From positions 1-64,000 of the forward strand of contig CAJXJY010000008.1 of NCBI GenBank assembly GCA_913055875.1: 64,000 nucleotides of DNA, in the 5' to 3' direction. A program made the translations under genes and the position numbers. The stretch's first letter is position 1; each line of letters begins with the position of its first letter. The stretch is from an uncultured Altererythrobacter sp. (GTDB taxonomy: Bacteria; Pseudomonadota; Alphaproteobacteria; Sphingomonadales; Sphingomonadaceae). The notes under the pieces were generated by a model. The model had not been told where the DNA came from, searched no databases, and saw nothing but the letters and a program-made list of their open reading frames with translations. This document shows, piece by piece, positions 16,089 through 23,729 of the stretch.

Positions 16089-17587
16089 GCTTCGTCGGGA
16101 CTTTCGAACAATTTGCGCACTTCGCCCAGCGCAGGCTTGAGCGACGGGGTGCGCGGCAAATCCTCGACCTGCTTGAGTTGCACGGGCACCTGATAGGGCA
16201 AAAGTTTGCCTTTCAGCCATTCGCGCAGCGTCGCGCCGTCGGGAGCCTCCACGCCGTCCTTCGCAATCCACGCCGCCACCGGTATCTGGCCGAGCCGCCG
16301 GTCGGGCAAGGCCACCACCGACGCCTCGCGCACCGCCGGGTGCGCCTGCATCGCCTTCAGGACATCGTCGGGCATGATCTTGAACCCGCCGCGAATGATC
16401 GCTCCGTCGTGGCGCCCCTTGATGTAGAGAAACCGATCCTCGTCGATCACCGCCAGGTCGGTCGTGCGCACCCAGGTCTTGCCGTCCCCGACATTGGGCG
16501 CGTGCAGTTCCAGCAGGCCCTCCTCGCCCGGGGCCAGCTCGGCGCCGCTATCGGGATCGACGACATGCGCCTCGACGCTCTTGTTCAAGCGGCCCACGGC
16601 CCCGTATTTCCCGCGCCAGTGTTCCTTGAAATCCTGCAAGGTCCAGCCCGCGACCCCGCCGGCAAATTCGGTAGCACCGTAATTCTGCAAGACCGGAATG
16701 CCGTATTTCTCGTAGAATTCGTCTGCCAATGCCGGGTCGAGCGGCGCGGTGCCGGTGCGGTAGGCCACCAGGCTGGCAAAGTCTTCTTTCGGGATATCGG
16801 CGTCGAGGATCATCCGCAGCGCCGAGGGCGGCGCGCCTGCCACCTTGGGGCGATGGCGCACCACCGCATCGCGGAAGCCCTCGACCGTGAAACGTTCGAT
16901 CAGGCAGACCTTTCGCCCGGCGAGCAGGTTGTTCATCAGCCCGGTGATGCCCGCGATATGCGCAAGCGGCGCGGTGACGACAGCGACGCCCGAGCGCAGG
17001 GCCGGCGTGGCATTCGGATCGCGCCCCTTCTCGTAGGAAGCCGCCCCGGCGAGGGCCTTTTCGAGATTGCGACGCGGCAGTGGAATGCGCTTGGGCTTGC
17101 CGGTGGTCCCGCTCGAGAGCATTTCGATGGCGATGCCGGTCGCGCTGCGACGATCGGGGGCGCTTGCGATCTCGTTTTCGAGGACGGCCAATTCTTCGCC
17201 ACGGAGTGAAACGACCGCCGCTCCAGACTGCTTGGCCGCTTCGAGTAGACCCGGCCGTTCCCAGTCCTCCGCGCAAGCAATCAACACCGGCGCGGCGGCA
17301 CCCGCGATATCTTCTGCCAACTTAGCATCGGGCGACACCGCATTGAGGCTGGCGAGGCAACGTTCGGAGCGAAACAAGCCAAGCAGCACCGGGACCATGT
17401 CGATATGGTTGCGAAGCAGCACGCCGACCCGCGAATCCGCGCCCGCACCGATTTCGTCCAGCCCCGCGGCGATCGCACGACTGCGGGCATCGAGCTGAGC
17501 CCAGCTGTGCCAGATGCGGTCGAATTCCACCGCATCCTGCGCCGGGTCGATTGCCAGCACGCCATCGATAGTCGCCGCAAGTTCCAT
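16085..17587 (-). CDS. AMP-dependent acyl-CoA ligase (second of the two similar unusual ligases)
   Basis: A 500-residue acyl-CoA ligase, related to the one at 210-1700: SSGTTGKPKRIP at 158-167, YGIPVLQNYGATEFAGG near 300, RTTDLAVIDEDRFLYIKGRHDGAIIRGGFKIMPDDV near 370-410. The KR.P following GTTG, instead of KGV, marks both as one subfamily. The ATG at 17587 is chosen because GGGAGAGG precedes it and because a longer reading would place the operator inside the coding region. First gene of a three-gene leftward operon. The palindrome at 17609-17622 sits only 21 bp upstream, where bound protein would block initiation. Confidence 0.87.
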   Translation of the reverse strand: MELAATIDGVLAIDPAQDAVEFDRIWHSWAQLDARSRAIAAGLDEIGAGADSRVGVLLRNHIDMVPVLLGLFRSERCLASLNAVSPDAKLAEDIAGAAAPVLIACAEDWERPGLLEAAKQSGAAVVSLRGEELAVLENEIASAPDRRSATGIAIEMLSSGTTGKPKRIPLPRRNLEKALAGAASYEKGRDPNATPALRSGVAVVTAPLAHIAGITGLMNNLLAGRKVCLIERFTVEGFRDAVVRHRPKVAGAPPSALRMILDADIPKEDFASLVAYRTGTAPLDPALADEFYEKYGIPVLQNYGATEFAGGVAGWTLQDFKEHWRGKYGAVGRLNKSVEAHVVDPDSGAELAPGEEGLLELHAPNVGDGKTWVRTTDLAVIDEDRFLYIKGRHDGAIIRGGFKIMPDDVLKAMQAHPAVREASVVALPDRRLGQIPVAAWIAKDGVEAPDGATLREWLKGKLLPYQVPVQLKQVEDLPRTPSLKPALGEVRKLFESPDEA

Positions 17588-17608
17588 ATTCAGCGAGGCC
17601 TCTCCCAA

Positions 17609-17622
17609 TTGAGGTATATCTA
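17609..17622 (-). promoter_or_regulatory. Palindromic operator candidate, site 5 (ligase/CoA-transferase operon)
   Basis: TTGAGGTATATCTA on the plus strand, two mismatches from the consensus. The surrounding 20 bases (CCCAATTGAGGTATATCTAT) are identical to those around site 7a at 39898, 22 kb away. It lies 21 bp before the ATG of the leftward ligase. Confidence 0.7.
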
Positions 17623-17742
17623 TTTCTAGCAAATTCGTTGCAGCAGGTCGAGGCTCGATTGTCCAGTTTTGTGCGCCGCAGCGCTGCGATCCGGATCGTC
17701 GCCGTCAGCGCATGCCCCCCTCAACGCCTCTCGGTGTACCCA

Positions 17743-17756
17743 TTCCTGTATCTCTA
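17743..17756 (+). promoter_or_regulatory. Palindromic operator candidate, site 6 (TetR operon, autoregulation)
   Basis: TTCCTGTATCTCTA; leftward TAGAGATACAGGAA, four mismatches from the consensus. Its leftward 15 bases GAGATACAGGAATGG also occur exactly at site 11 (43451), which supports it as a real variant. It lies 50 bp before the TetR ATG. Confidence 0.55.
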
Positions 17757-17806
17757 TTCACAAATTCCGTTTGTATTTCCGAAAGCACTTCGGTAATTAC
17801 GGGATC

Positions 17807-18475
17807 ATGAGCACAGCTACCGTCGCTTCCGGCAAACGTTCGGTGGGTCGTCCACCGCGCTTCACGCTCGAACAGGTCGTGGAGGCGGCGTGCGAACTGG
17901 GCCTCGACAATGTCGATATGGGCGCGGTCGCAAGGAAGCTGGGCGTCGGGATCGCGACGCTCTACGGCTATGTCGAGGGGCGCGACCACCTTGTGCGGTT
18001 GACGGCGCAGCGGCTCGCCGGTCGCAGCGGGATCGCGGACGAAGGGCAGAGCTGGCAAGATGCACTACGCGAACATGCGCACCGCAGTTTCGTCACCTAC
18101 AGCGATACGCCGCAGCTCATCACGCAGTTAATGTCGGGCGAGCTCGGCGATCTCGCCGACAGCCGCCACAGCGATGCACTGCTGGCGATCCTGATCGATC
18201 GCGGTCTGCACCCGCAGCGCGCGATGGCGGTTTTTCTCGAAACCAATCAGCTTGTGATCGGTGCAGCAGTGGGCGCCGCCTACTCGCAGAGCATTGTGCG
18301 GCGCGCGGGCAGCGATTCCGGCTTCCTCGCCGAAGAACGCGCCAAGTGCGAGGCAAGAGGCCTGAACGCGCTTCGTGCATGCCTCGACGCGGGCAGTCCT
18401 TTGGATAGCACAGGACGCTATCACCTGGCACTGGAACGCCTGATCGCCGCGCAGGAAGCGGGGCTGGCAGCGTGA
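17807..18475 (+). CDS. TetR-family transcriptional regulator, candidate master regulator of the island
   Basis: A 222-residue regulator. The N-terminal helix-turn-helix (residues 15-60) includes VGRPPRFTLEQVVEAACELG and the recognition part GAVARKLGVGIATLYGYVEGRDHL, the standard TetR layout with an aromatic after the turn. The C-terminal part is all-helical and fits the TetR ligand-binding/dimer domain. TetR proteins bind short palindromes as dimers and usually repress until a ligand binds, often an acyl-CoA in catabolic systems. It has a palindrome in its own promoter and is the only TetR gene in the window. The ATG at 17807 fits the family; a longer in-frame reading upstream crosses the operator. 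Confidence 0.85.
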   Translation: MSTATVASGKRSVGRPPRFTLEQVVEAACELGLDNVDMGAVARKLGVGIATLYGYVEGRDHLVRLTAQRLAGRSGIADEGQSWQDALREHAHRSFVTYSDTPQLITQLMSGELGDLADSRHSDALLAILIDRGLHPQRAMAVFLETNQLVIGAAVGAAYSQSIVRRAGSDSGFLAEERAKCEARGLNALRACLDAGSPLDSTGRYHLALERLIAAQEAGLAA

Positions 18476-19341
18476 GTGCGGCAGCATCCCGGTGGCGGAT
18501 CGTTCTCGGTATCGCCTGGCTGCTGCTGGCGCTCTGGGGAGCGACCGCGCTGCTTGGCGCCGCTGCCCCCACCTCCACTGTCGCCAAAGTGCTGGGACCG
18601 TTCACCGGTGTCGCGCTGCTCGGTTTCGTGGCGCTCCACTCGACCATCGCGTATGGCTGGCGCGGTGCGGCGCTGCTGGCCTTTTCGGCCTTCGCCATCG
18701 CGCTGGCGCTCGAAAGCCTCAGCATCGCTACCGGGCTTCCGTTCGGTTTTTTCGAGCATGGCGACGAATTTGGTGCGAAGATCGGCGCGGTGCCGGTTGT
18801 CGTCGCGCTGGGCTATTTTCTCTACGGCTACCCCGCATGGATGCTGGCGCGACTGGTCGTGGGCCGGAATGCATCCGTAGGGGCGATCCCGCTCATCGCC
18901 GCCTTCATCGTCACCGGTTTCGATCTGACGCACGATCCGATCGGCGCGACCGCCCGCGGGTTCTGGCAGTTTCGCGACGTGTCAGGGATCAGCGGCGTGC
19001 CGCTCTCCAATTTCATCGGCTGGCTGGTGACGTCCGGCACGATCTTCCTTGTCTGGAACTCGTTCGCCGGTCGGCTCGACCGCGCACCTGCGCAAACCGA
19101 TCGCGCTTTTTGGGCGCTGCCCATTGCCATGTGGCTGCTGACCGCCTTGCAATACCCGCTGATGTGGGCCGCAGCCCCCGACAGCACGGTGGCCGCCGGA
19201 GACGCAATTCTGGCGATCGGCGATATCTACGAAACGGCGACGATCAACGCCCTGCTCGTCATGGGCCTCGTCATCGTGCTGGCAACAAGCCGCCTGCTGG
19301 GCGCGCGTTGGGAAATTACCAACGACACACGATCCACTTGA
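18472..19341 (+). CDS. Seven-helix membrane protein of the carotenoid biosynthesis (CruF/DUF422) family
   Basis: A 289-residue polytopic membrane protein with about seven hydrophobic helices. Residues 75-110 carry the family signature ALESLSIATGLPFGFFEHG...AKIGAVPVVVALGYFLYGYPAW, with acidic and histidine residues at helix ends. CruF proteins add water to the psi-end double bond of carotenoids (1',2'-hydratase); many bacterial relatives are annotated only as carotenoid biosynthesis proteins. No other carotenoid gene is nearby. The GTG start overlaps the TetR stop by four bases, so it is translationally coupled to the regulator. A hydratase acting on an isoprenoid-like catabolic substrate is an attractive inference but untested. 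Confidence 0.75.
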   Translation: MSAAASRWRIVLGIAWLLLALWGATALLGAAAPTSTVAKVLGPFTGVALLGFVALHSTIAYGWRGAALLAFSAFAIALALESLSIATGLPFGFFEHGDEFGAKIGAVPVVVALGYFLYGYPAWMLARLVVGRNASVGAIPLIAAFIVTGFDLTHDPIGATARGFWQFRDVSGISGVPLSNFIGWLVTSGTIFLVWNSFAGRLDRAPAQTDRAFWALPIAMWLLTALQYPLMWAAAPDSTVAAGDAILAIGDIYETATINALLVMGLVIVLATSRLLGARWEITNDTRST

Positions 19342-19353
19342 GAGGAGCCCGAG

Positions 19354-20142
19354 ATGGCCACCGCAATTGCAAACGACGTAGACGCCACTTTCAATTTCGC
19401 CGCCGACCGCAACGACGGGGGACGGCACAACAACCATGACGACGTCCACGAGGGGCTGAAGCTCACGTCGAAGGACTTCAAGGTCACCGACGCGCGCGCC
19501 GCTTCGCCGGCCCCGAGCCTGGGGGTCGAGGGATTCACCCTGGCCGAGCACAAGCTCGACAATCCCGACTGGTTCAACGAGGAATGGATCGACGAGGTCT
19601 ACGCACCCTCTTGCGAAGCGCTGGTGCAACGGCTGACGGGTGCGAAGGAATGTATCCAGTTCTTCCGTCCATTGAAACGCATCGCCGATCCCGATGCCCG
19701 CGGCGAGCATATGGTCACCGCCGGTTTCGTGCATATCGACCACCCGCGCGAGGTGGGCGAGGCGATCAGCCGCATGTTCGTGGAAAAGCACGGCAAGACT
19801 TTCAAGAAGGCCGTGCTGTACAATGTCTGGAAGACCTTCACCCCGGCCCCGCAGGATCGCCCGCTGGCGGTAACCGACCGCCGCACCGTACCCGAAGACG
19901 CGCACGTCATCGGCGTCACCGTGGAGGAAGATTCGGAAACGCCCTACATCATTCTCGCCCCGAACGAGGAGTGCGAGTTCTACTACTACCCGGACATGAG
20001 CGCAGACGAATCGCTCGTCTTCACCGGCATCGATTTCGATCCGGAGAACCCGCTCGGCTGCGCCCATAGCGCGTTCAGCCATCCTGATGGTGGCGTTTCT
20101 CGCTCGAGCGTCGAAGCGCGCATCGTTGCGATCTTCGAATAG
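19354..20142 (+). CDS. CmcJ/NvfI-family oxidoreductase-like protein
   Basis: A 262-residue soluble protein. Recognisable family elements are VTAGFVHIDHPREVGEA (possible metal-binding HxD near residues 128-130), LYNVWKTFTPAPQDRPLAVTDRRTVPEDAHV (near 150-182) and the aromatic-rich EECEFYYYPDMSADESLVFTGIDFD (near 206-230). CmcJ/NvfI proteins are described in fungal and bacterial secondary metabolism and are thought to act in hydroxylation or related oxidations with Fe/2-oxoglutarate-like chemistry. In this operon it follows TetR and the CruF-like protein by 12 bp with a GAGAGGAG site. Its 50-residue N-terminal part is low in recognisable motifs. Function in catabolism is unknown. Confidence 0.7.
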   Translation: MATAIANDVDATFNFAADRNDGGRHNNHDDVHEGLKLTSKDFKVTDARAASPAPSLGVEGFTLAEHKLDNPDWFNEEWIDEVYAPSCEALVQRLTGAKECIQFFRPLKRIADPDARGEHMVTAGFVHIDHPREVGEAISRMFVEKHGKTFKKAVLYNVWKTFTPAPQDRPLAVTDRRTVPEDAHVIGVTVEEDSETPYIILAPNEECEFYYYPDMSADESLVFTGIDFDPENPLGCAHSAFSHPDGGVSRSSVEARIVAIFE

Positions 20143-20183
20143 GACCGGCATAGGGCTGCACGAAGCGGAACCGGTACGATTGC

Positions 20184-20540
20184 ATGAGCTGGAAACGCGT
20201 TACCGTTCGCGAATGGGGCGGGCCGGAAGTGCTCGAGATCGAGCGACTCGACGCACTTCCCGAGCCTGCCTCCGGCGAAGCGCTTGTCCGCGTGAAAGCT
20301 GCGGGCGTCGGATATACCGACACAATCGTGCGGCGGGGCAAGTATATCGACTACAAGGGCGGACTGCCGGTCACGCCGGGCTACGATCTTGCAGGGGAAG
20401 TGGTTGCGCTGGGTCCCGGCGCAGCCGGCCCTTCTCCCGGCACCGCGGTGTGCGATATGCCGATGCATGGAAGCTATGCCGAATACGTCGTCCGTCCGGC
20501 TGCCGATCTCATCCCAATCCCCGACGGGGTGGCTATGATC
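20184..20540 (+). pseudogene. Truncated MDR-family quinone oxidoreductase / alcohol dehydrogenase (N-terminal GroES domain only)
   Basis: About 119 codons of a medium-chain dehydrogenase/reductase: MSWKRVTVREWGGPEVLEIERL opens the protein, followed by GEALVRVKAAGVGYTDTIVRRGKY, PGYDLAGEVVALGPGA and the GSYAEYVVRPAADLIPIPDGV element. Intact relatives continue with an NAD(P)-binding Rossmann domain for 200 more residues. Here the similarity stops at about 20540 and the sequence runs into an unrelated, oppositely oriented membrane-protein fragment. A stop follows at 20565. The break marks a rearrangement or deletion end point. Confidence 0.75.
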
Positions 20541-20900
20541 CACAGTGCAGCGAATACCACCAGATAGCAGGCCAGGTAGTAGAAGGGATAGCTCCCCACC
20601 GATTGCGCGTCGGCCGCGGCTCCGCCGGTCTCGATGACCCAAACCGTGATCGCCAACGCCAGCGCGAGGCCCAGCCATACCACTGTAACGTAGCCCCATT
20701 CCGTAGTGCCCCCGGCCACGATGGCGAGCACGGTATCGGGCGAAAGGATCACGAGCATCGGCACCACGAACAGGCTGGCGGCAAGCGACAGGCCCAACCC
20801 GGCCAGTCAGCCTGGCGCGGCGTCGCAGCAAAGCATCCTCCGCCGGTAGCGACCGCCGAACAGCGTCACGTCCGGCGCCAAGCGGCGGGACAGTGATCAT
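20538..20900 (-). pseudogene. Remnant of a small integral membrane protein
   Basis: Leftward reading gives at least three strongly hydrophobic segments (GLSLAASLFVVPMLVIL, YVTVVWLGLALALAITVWVI, YYLACYLVVFAALWI). The likely N-terminal part (SRRLAPDVTLFGGRYRRRM) is in the same frame but separated from the membrane part by a stop at about 20810. The 3' end is cut off by the MDR fragment at about 20540. Its probable original start overlaps the stop of the metal-dependent hydrolase remnant (ATGA at 20897-20900), so the two were once an operon. Family not recognised. Confidence 0.5.
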
Positions 20901-21743
20901 GCCGCATTCGCCATGTTTGCATGTTGCCCGTAGATCTGTGTCACGTCCTCACCTGCATCATAATGGCGGTTCCAATCTGCGTAATGTTTGGGAATGCGCT
21001 GGTGGCCCAGGTTGTGACCGGGCAGTTGCGAGCCGAGCACGCCGAACACGGCTGCGCGCTTGTCTTTTCCGGGGATCTTCGCGAACGGCAACTGCTCGAA
21101 CATGATCGCCGGCTCATCGGGGACATGTCTGCGGAATTCCCCCGCGAGGAAGGCGAATACCCGTCCCGAATGGCGATAGAATTTCGGCGTCATCCGAATG
21201 CGGTAGAAATCGCTGCCGACGGCGTGATTGTGTATCCCCAGCGCAGAGGAGCGATACTCGATCTCCTCGCAGAAATGCCACAGCGTCAACGAGGCTACGC
21301 ACGCATCGCCTGCGGCGAACAGCACATCCCGATAGCCCAGAAACATGCGGAAGAAGGGAGTGGAGGCCGCCTCGAGCCCGCCCTGATACGCGAGGTGAAA
21401 CTTGACTTCCTCTTGCTCGTAGAGCTCTTCATACAGGCGCGTGCATTCCTTGAGCGTGCCGTCGAGCGCCGGATTTTTGCGCGATCAGCGTCTTGCAATG
21501 CTTGCGGTGCACCTGGCTATGTATCTGCTCCTGCACGCGAAAGTCCCGAGCCTCGTCCAGCACGGTTGGTTCGGTGATGAGCATCTTCGCGTCGGCGGTG
21601 GCGCGGCGGAAGCACTTTTTCCAGACCGATCACCAGAAGCTGATCTGCTTCATCATCAGCGAGAAGCCGGGGTTCTCGGGGTTCCAAAATAAGGGGACGC
21701 CGTCGAATGCGTATGGAATCTTGCGGATCTTCAGGTCGGACAT
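20897..21743 (-). pseudogene. Frameshifted metal-dependent hydrolase (PF10118-type)
   Basis: From the ATG at 21743 the reading is MSDLKIRKIPYAFDGVPLFWNPENPGFS...ISFW and then a TGA. Another frame continues KKCFRRATADAKMLITEPTVLDEARDFRVQEQIHSQVHRKHCKTLIAQ, and a third gives NPALDGTLKECTRLYEELYEQEEVKFHLAYQGG, FFRMFLGYRDVLFAAGDACVASLTLWHFCEEIEYRSSAL and so on to a stop at 20897. The QE..H..VH and LWHFCEEIE elements are the metal-binding signatures of predicted metal-dependent hydrolases of the PF10118 family. At least two frame breaks are needed to read it, so it is not functional as drawn. Its total length (about 282 codons) is close to that of an intact member. Confidence 0.7.
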
Positions 21744-21949
21744 GGCTTTCGAAATCGCGAATCAGGTAGCTTTATTCGAAGGAGCTGCGTGAACTGTGCT
21801 GGGCGCTGGCGCAATCGGTGAAGCGCACGGACGGGGCGCCGGCGAACCTCACGGTGTCGGGAGAACTGCTCTATCGTTTCGCACATGATCAGCGTTTCTG
21901 ACGATCATTTCGGTGATTCAGCACTTGCGCGTCAACTTCGAAAACGCAA
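21744..21949. other. Non-coding remainder of the decayed segment
   Basis: About 200 bp between the dead hydrolase start and the next operator. A 41-codon rightward reading (about 21776-21901, KELRELCWALAQSVKRTDGAP...RFAHDQRF) has no recognisable start and no family I know. I see no inverted-repeat ends or target-site duplication. Confidence 0.4.
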
Positions 21950-21963
21950 TAGAGGAACCTCAA
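21950..21963 (+). promoter_or_regulatory. Palindromic operator candidate, site 15 (22-31 kb beta-oxidation operon)
   Basis: TAGAGGAACCTCAA, three mismatches from the consensus and only one from site 10 (TAGAGGTACCTCAA). It lies 38 bp before the TTG start at 22002 and is the first intact element after the decayed segment. Confidence 0.6.
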
Positions 21964-22001
21964 TCGCGTTGGAGCGCGTCTAGTGCTCGCCGGAGGATGT
22001 C

Positions 22002-23153
22002 TTGGACGAGGAAACCTTTGCCCTGCTCTTGGAGACTGTGCGCCGTTTCGTCGACGAGCGGCTGATACCCAATGAGGATCGGGTCGAGGAAGAAGATGCC
22101 GTTCCGCCCGAGATCATTGAGGAAATGAAGGAGCTCGGGCTGTTCGGCCTGAGCGTCCCGCAGGAATATGGCGGCCTCGGACTCACCATGTCCGAAGAGG
22201 CACGGGTTATCTATGAGCTCGGGCGTACTTCCTTCGCCTACCGCTCGGTGATCGGCACCACGGTCGGCATCGGCAGCCAGGGCATCGTTATGGACGGCAC
22301 CGAAGCGCAGAAACGTGAATGGCTGCCCAGGCTGGCCGCAGGCATGATGGCCAGCTTCGCCCTGACCGAACCGGGTTCGGGATCGGACGCCGCCTCGATC
22401 TCGACCAGTGCCGTACGCGAGGGAGACAATTACCGCATCAACGGCAACAAACGCTATATCACCAATGCACCGCGTGCCGGGATGCTGACGGTGATGGCGC
22501 GCAGCGAAAAGGACGTGCCCGGCGCCAGAGGCATTACCGCGTTCATCGTCGCGGCGGATACGCCCGGGGTAAGCTTCGGCAAGCCCGACAAGAAGATGGG
22601 TCAGAAGGGCGCGATCTCGTCCGACGTCAACTTCGACGATGTGATCGTGCCTGCAAACAACATCATCGGCGGCGAACCCGGGCGCGGGTTCAAGACCGCG
22701 ATGAAGGTTCTCAATCGCGGCCGCATCCACCTTTCTGCCCTGTCGTCGGGCATGTGTCACCGGCTGGTGCAGGAAAGCGTGCAATATGCGGCCGAGCGCA
22801 AGCAATTCGGTCAGGCGATCGGCGCCTTCCAGCTGGTGCAGGGCCTGATCGCCGACAGCCAGACCGATGCCTATGCCGCATGGTGCATGACCCGCGACCT
22901 CGCCAAACGCTACGATGCGGGTGAAGACGTCAATCGCGATGTCGCCTGCACCAAGTATTTCGCGTCCGAGGCGCTCGGTCGTTGCGCCGATCGCGCGGTT
23001 CAGGTGCATGGTGGAGCGGGCTACATGGCCGAATACAAGGTTGAGCGATTCTACCGCGACGTGCGCCTGATGCGCATATACGAGGGCACCAGCCAGATAC
23101 AGCAGACCATCATCGCCAAATCGCTGCTGCGCGAGGCGGGGCTGAACCTGTAA
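22002..23153 (+). CDS. Acyl-CoA dehydrogenase (canonical homotetrameric type)
   Basis: Introduces a 2,3 double bond into an acyl-CoA using FAD and passes electrons to ETF. The 383 residues have the FAD/substrate motifs ASFALTEPGSGSDAAS (near 117) and the C-terminal HGGAGYMAEYKVERFYRDVR. The catalytic base is in the standard MRIYEGTSQIQQ position (near 366). Start is TTG, supported by a very strong GGAGG site 7 bp upstream; the nearby ATG at 21997 is out of frame. First gene of a rightward operon that runs to 31204 and holds a full set of beta-oxidation activities. Confidence 0.92.
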   Translation: MDEETFALLLETVRRFVDERLIPNEDRVEEEDAVPPEIIEEMKELGLFGLSVPQEYGGLGLTMSEEARVIYELGRTSFAYRSVIGTTVGIGSQGIVMDGTEAQKREWLPRLAAGMMASFALTEPGSGSDAASISTSAVREGDNYRINGNKRYITNAPRAGMLTVMARSEKDVPGARGITAFIVAADTPGVSFGKPDKKMGQKGAISSDVNFDDVIVPANNIIGGEPGRGFKTAMKVLNRGRIHLSALSSGMCHRLVQESVQYAAERKQFGQAIGAFQLVQGLIADSQTDAYAAWCMTRDLAKRYDAGEDVNRDVACTKYFASEALGRCADRAVQVHGGAGYMAEYKVERFYRDVRLMRIYEGTSQIQQTIIAKSLLREAGLNL

Positions 23154-23175
23154 TTCCCCCCTGAGGAGAGTGACT

Positions 23176-23724
23176 ATGACCGAGGAAATCAAGGCCCCGC
23201 GCAAGAAGATGCAGGTCTTCCGATTCGCCGAGGGCGAGGAACTGACGCAGGAAATGATGCCGTATGTGGGCGTGGACGAAACGCTGATGAAGGGCTTTGC
23301 CAGGATCGCCGAGGTCGGGTTGGCGCAGAATGACATCGACAACACCGTGTGCCTGTTCAGGGAACCCGGCGAAGGCGGCATGAGCTTGGTCTATGCCTGG
23401 TTCAAAAGCGGCTTCGTACTGCCCAAGCACAGCCATGACGCCGACTGTCTCTACTATGTGATTGCCGGCTCGCTCAAAATGGGCACGCAGGTACTCGGCA
23501 AGGGCGACGGCGTCTTCATCCCGGCAGATTTCGGCTACACCTACGAGGTAGGGCCTGAAGGCGTCGAGGTGCTGGAGTTCCGCACCGCCAACAAGTTCCA
23601 TATCAAATTCGCCGGCAACGACGAGGCGCATCTCGACAAGATGGCGGAAGCGACGCGCAACGGCAAGGACACATGGCCGACCGAACGGGCGCCGTCGGAG
23701 CTGGACGCGGAGCCCGCCGAGTAG
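23176..23724 (+). CDS. Cupin-domain protein
   Basis: A 182-residue single-domain cupin. The two cupin motifs are PKHSHDADCLYYVIAGSLKMG (His residues near 81 and 83, Glu replaced by Asp/Cys) and the later VGPEGVEVLEF strand. Small cupins act as dioxygenases, isomerases or binding proteins; the partly changed metal ligands make a catalytic call unsafe. ATG 23176 has GAGGAG spaced correctly. It follows the acyl-CoA dehydrogenase by 22 bp and is followed at once by the 3-hydroxyacyl-CoA dehydrogenase. The charged C-terminal tail overlaps nothing of importance. Confidence 0.7.
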   Translation: MTEEIKAPRKKMQVFRFAEGEELTQEMMPYVGVDETLMKGFARIAEVGLAQNDIDNTVCLFREPGEGGMSLVYAWFKSGFVLPKHSHDADCLYYVIAGSLKMGTQVLGKGDGVFIPADFGYTYEVGPEGVEVLEFRTANKFHIKFAGNDEAHLDKMAEATRNGKDTWPTERAPSELDAEPAE

Positions 23725-23729
23725 CGCCG

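Noticed and set aside
21744-21949. An insertion-sequence remnant in the decayed segment
   Set aside because: No terminal inverted repeats, target duplication or recognisable transposase motif could be seen.
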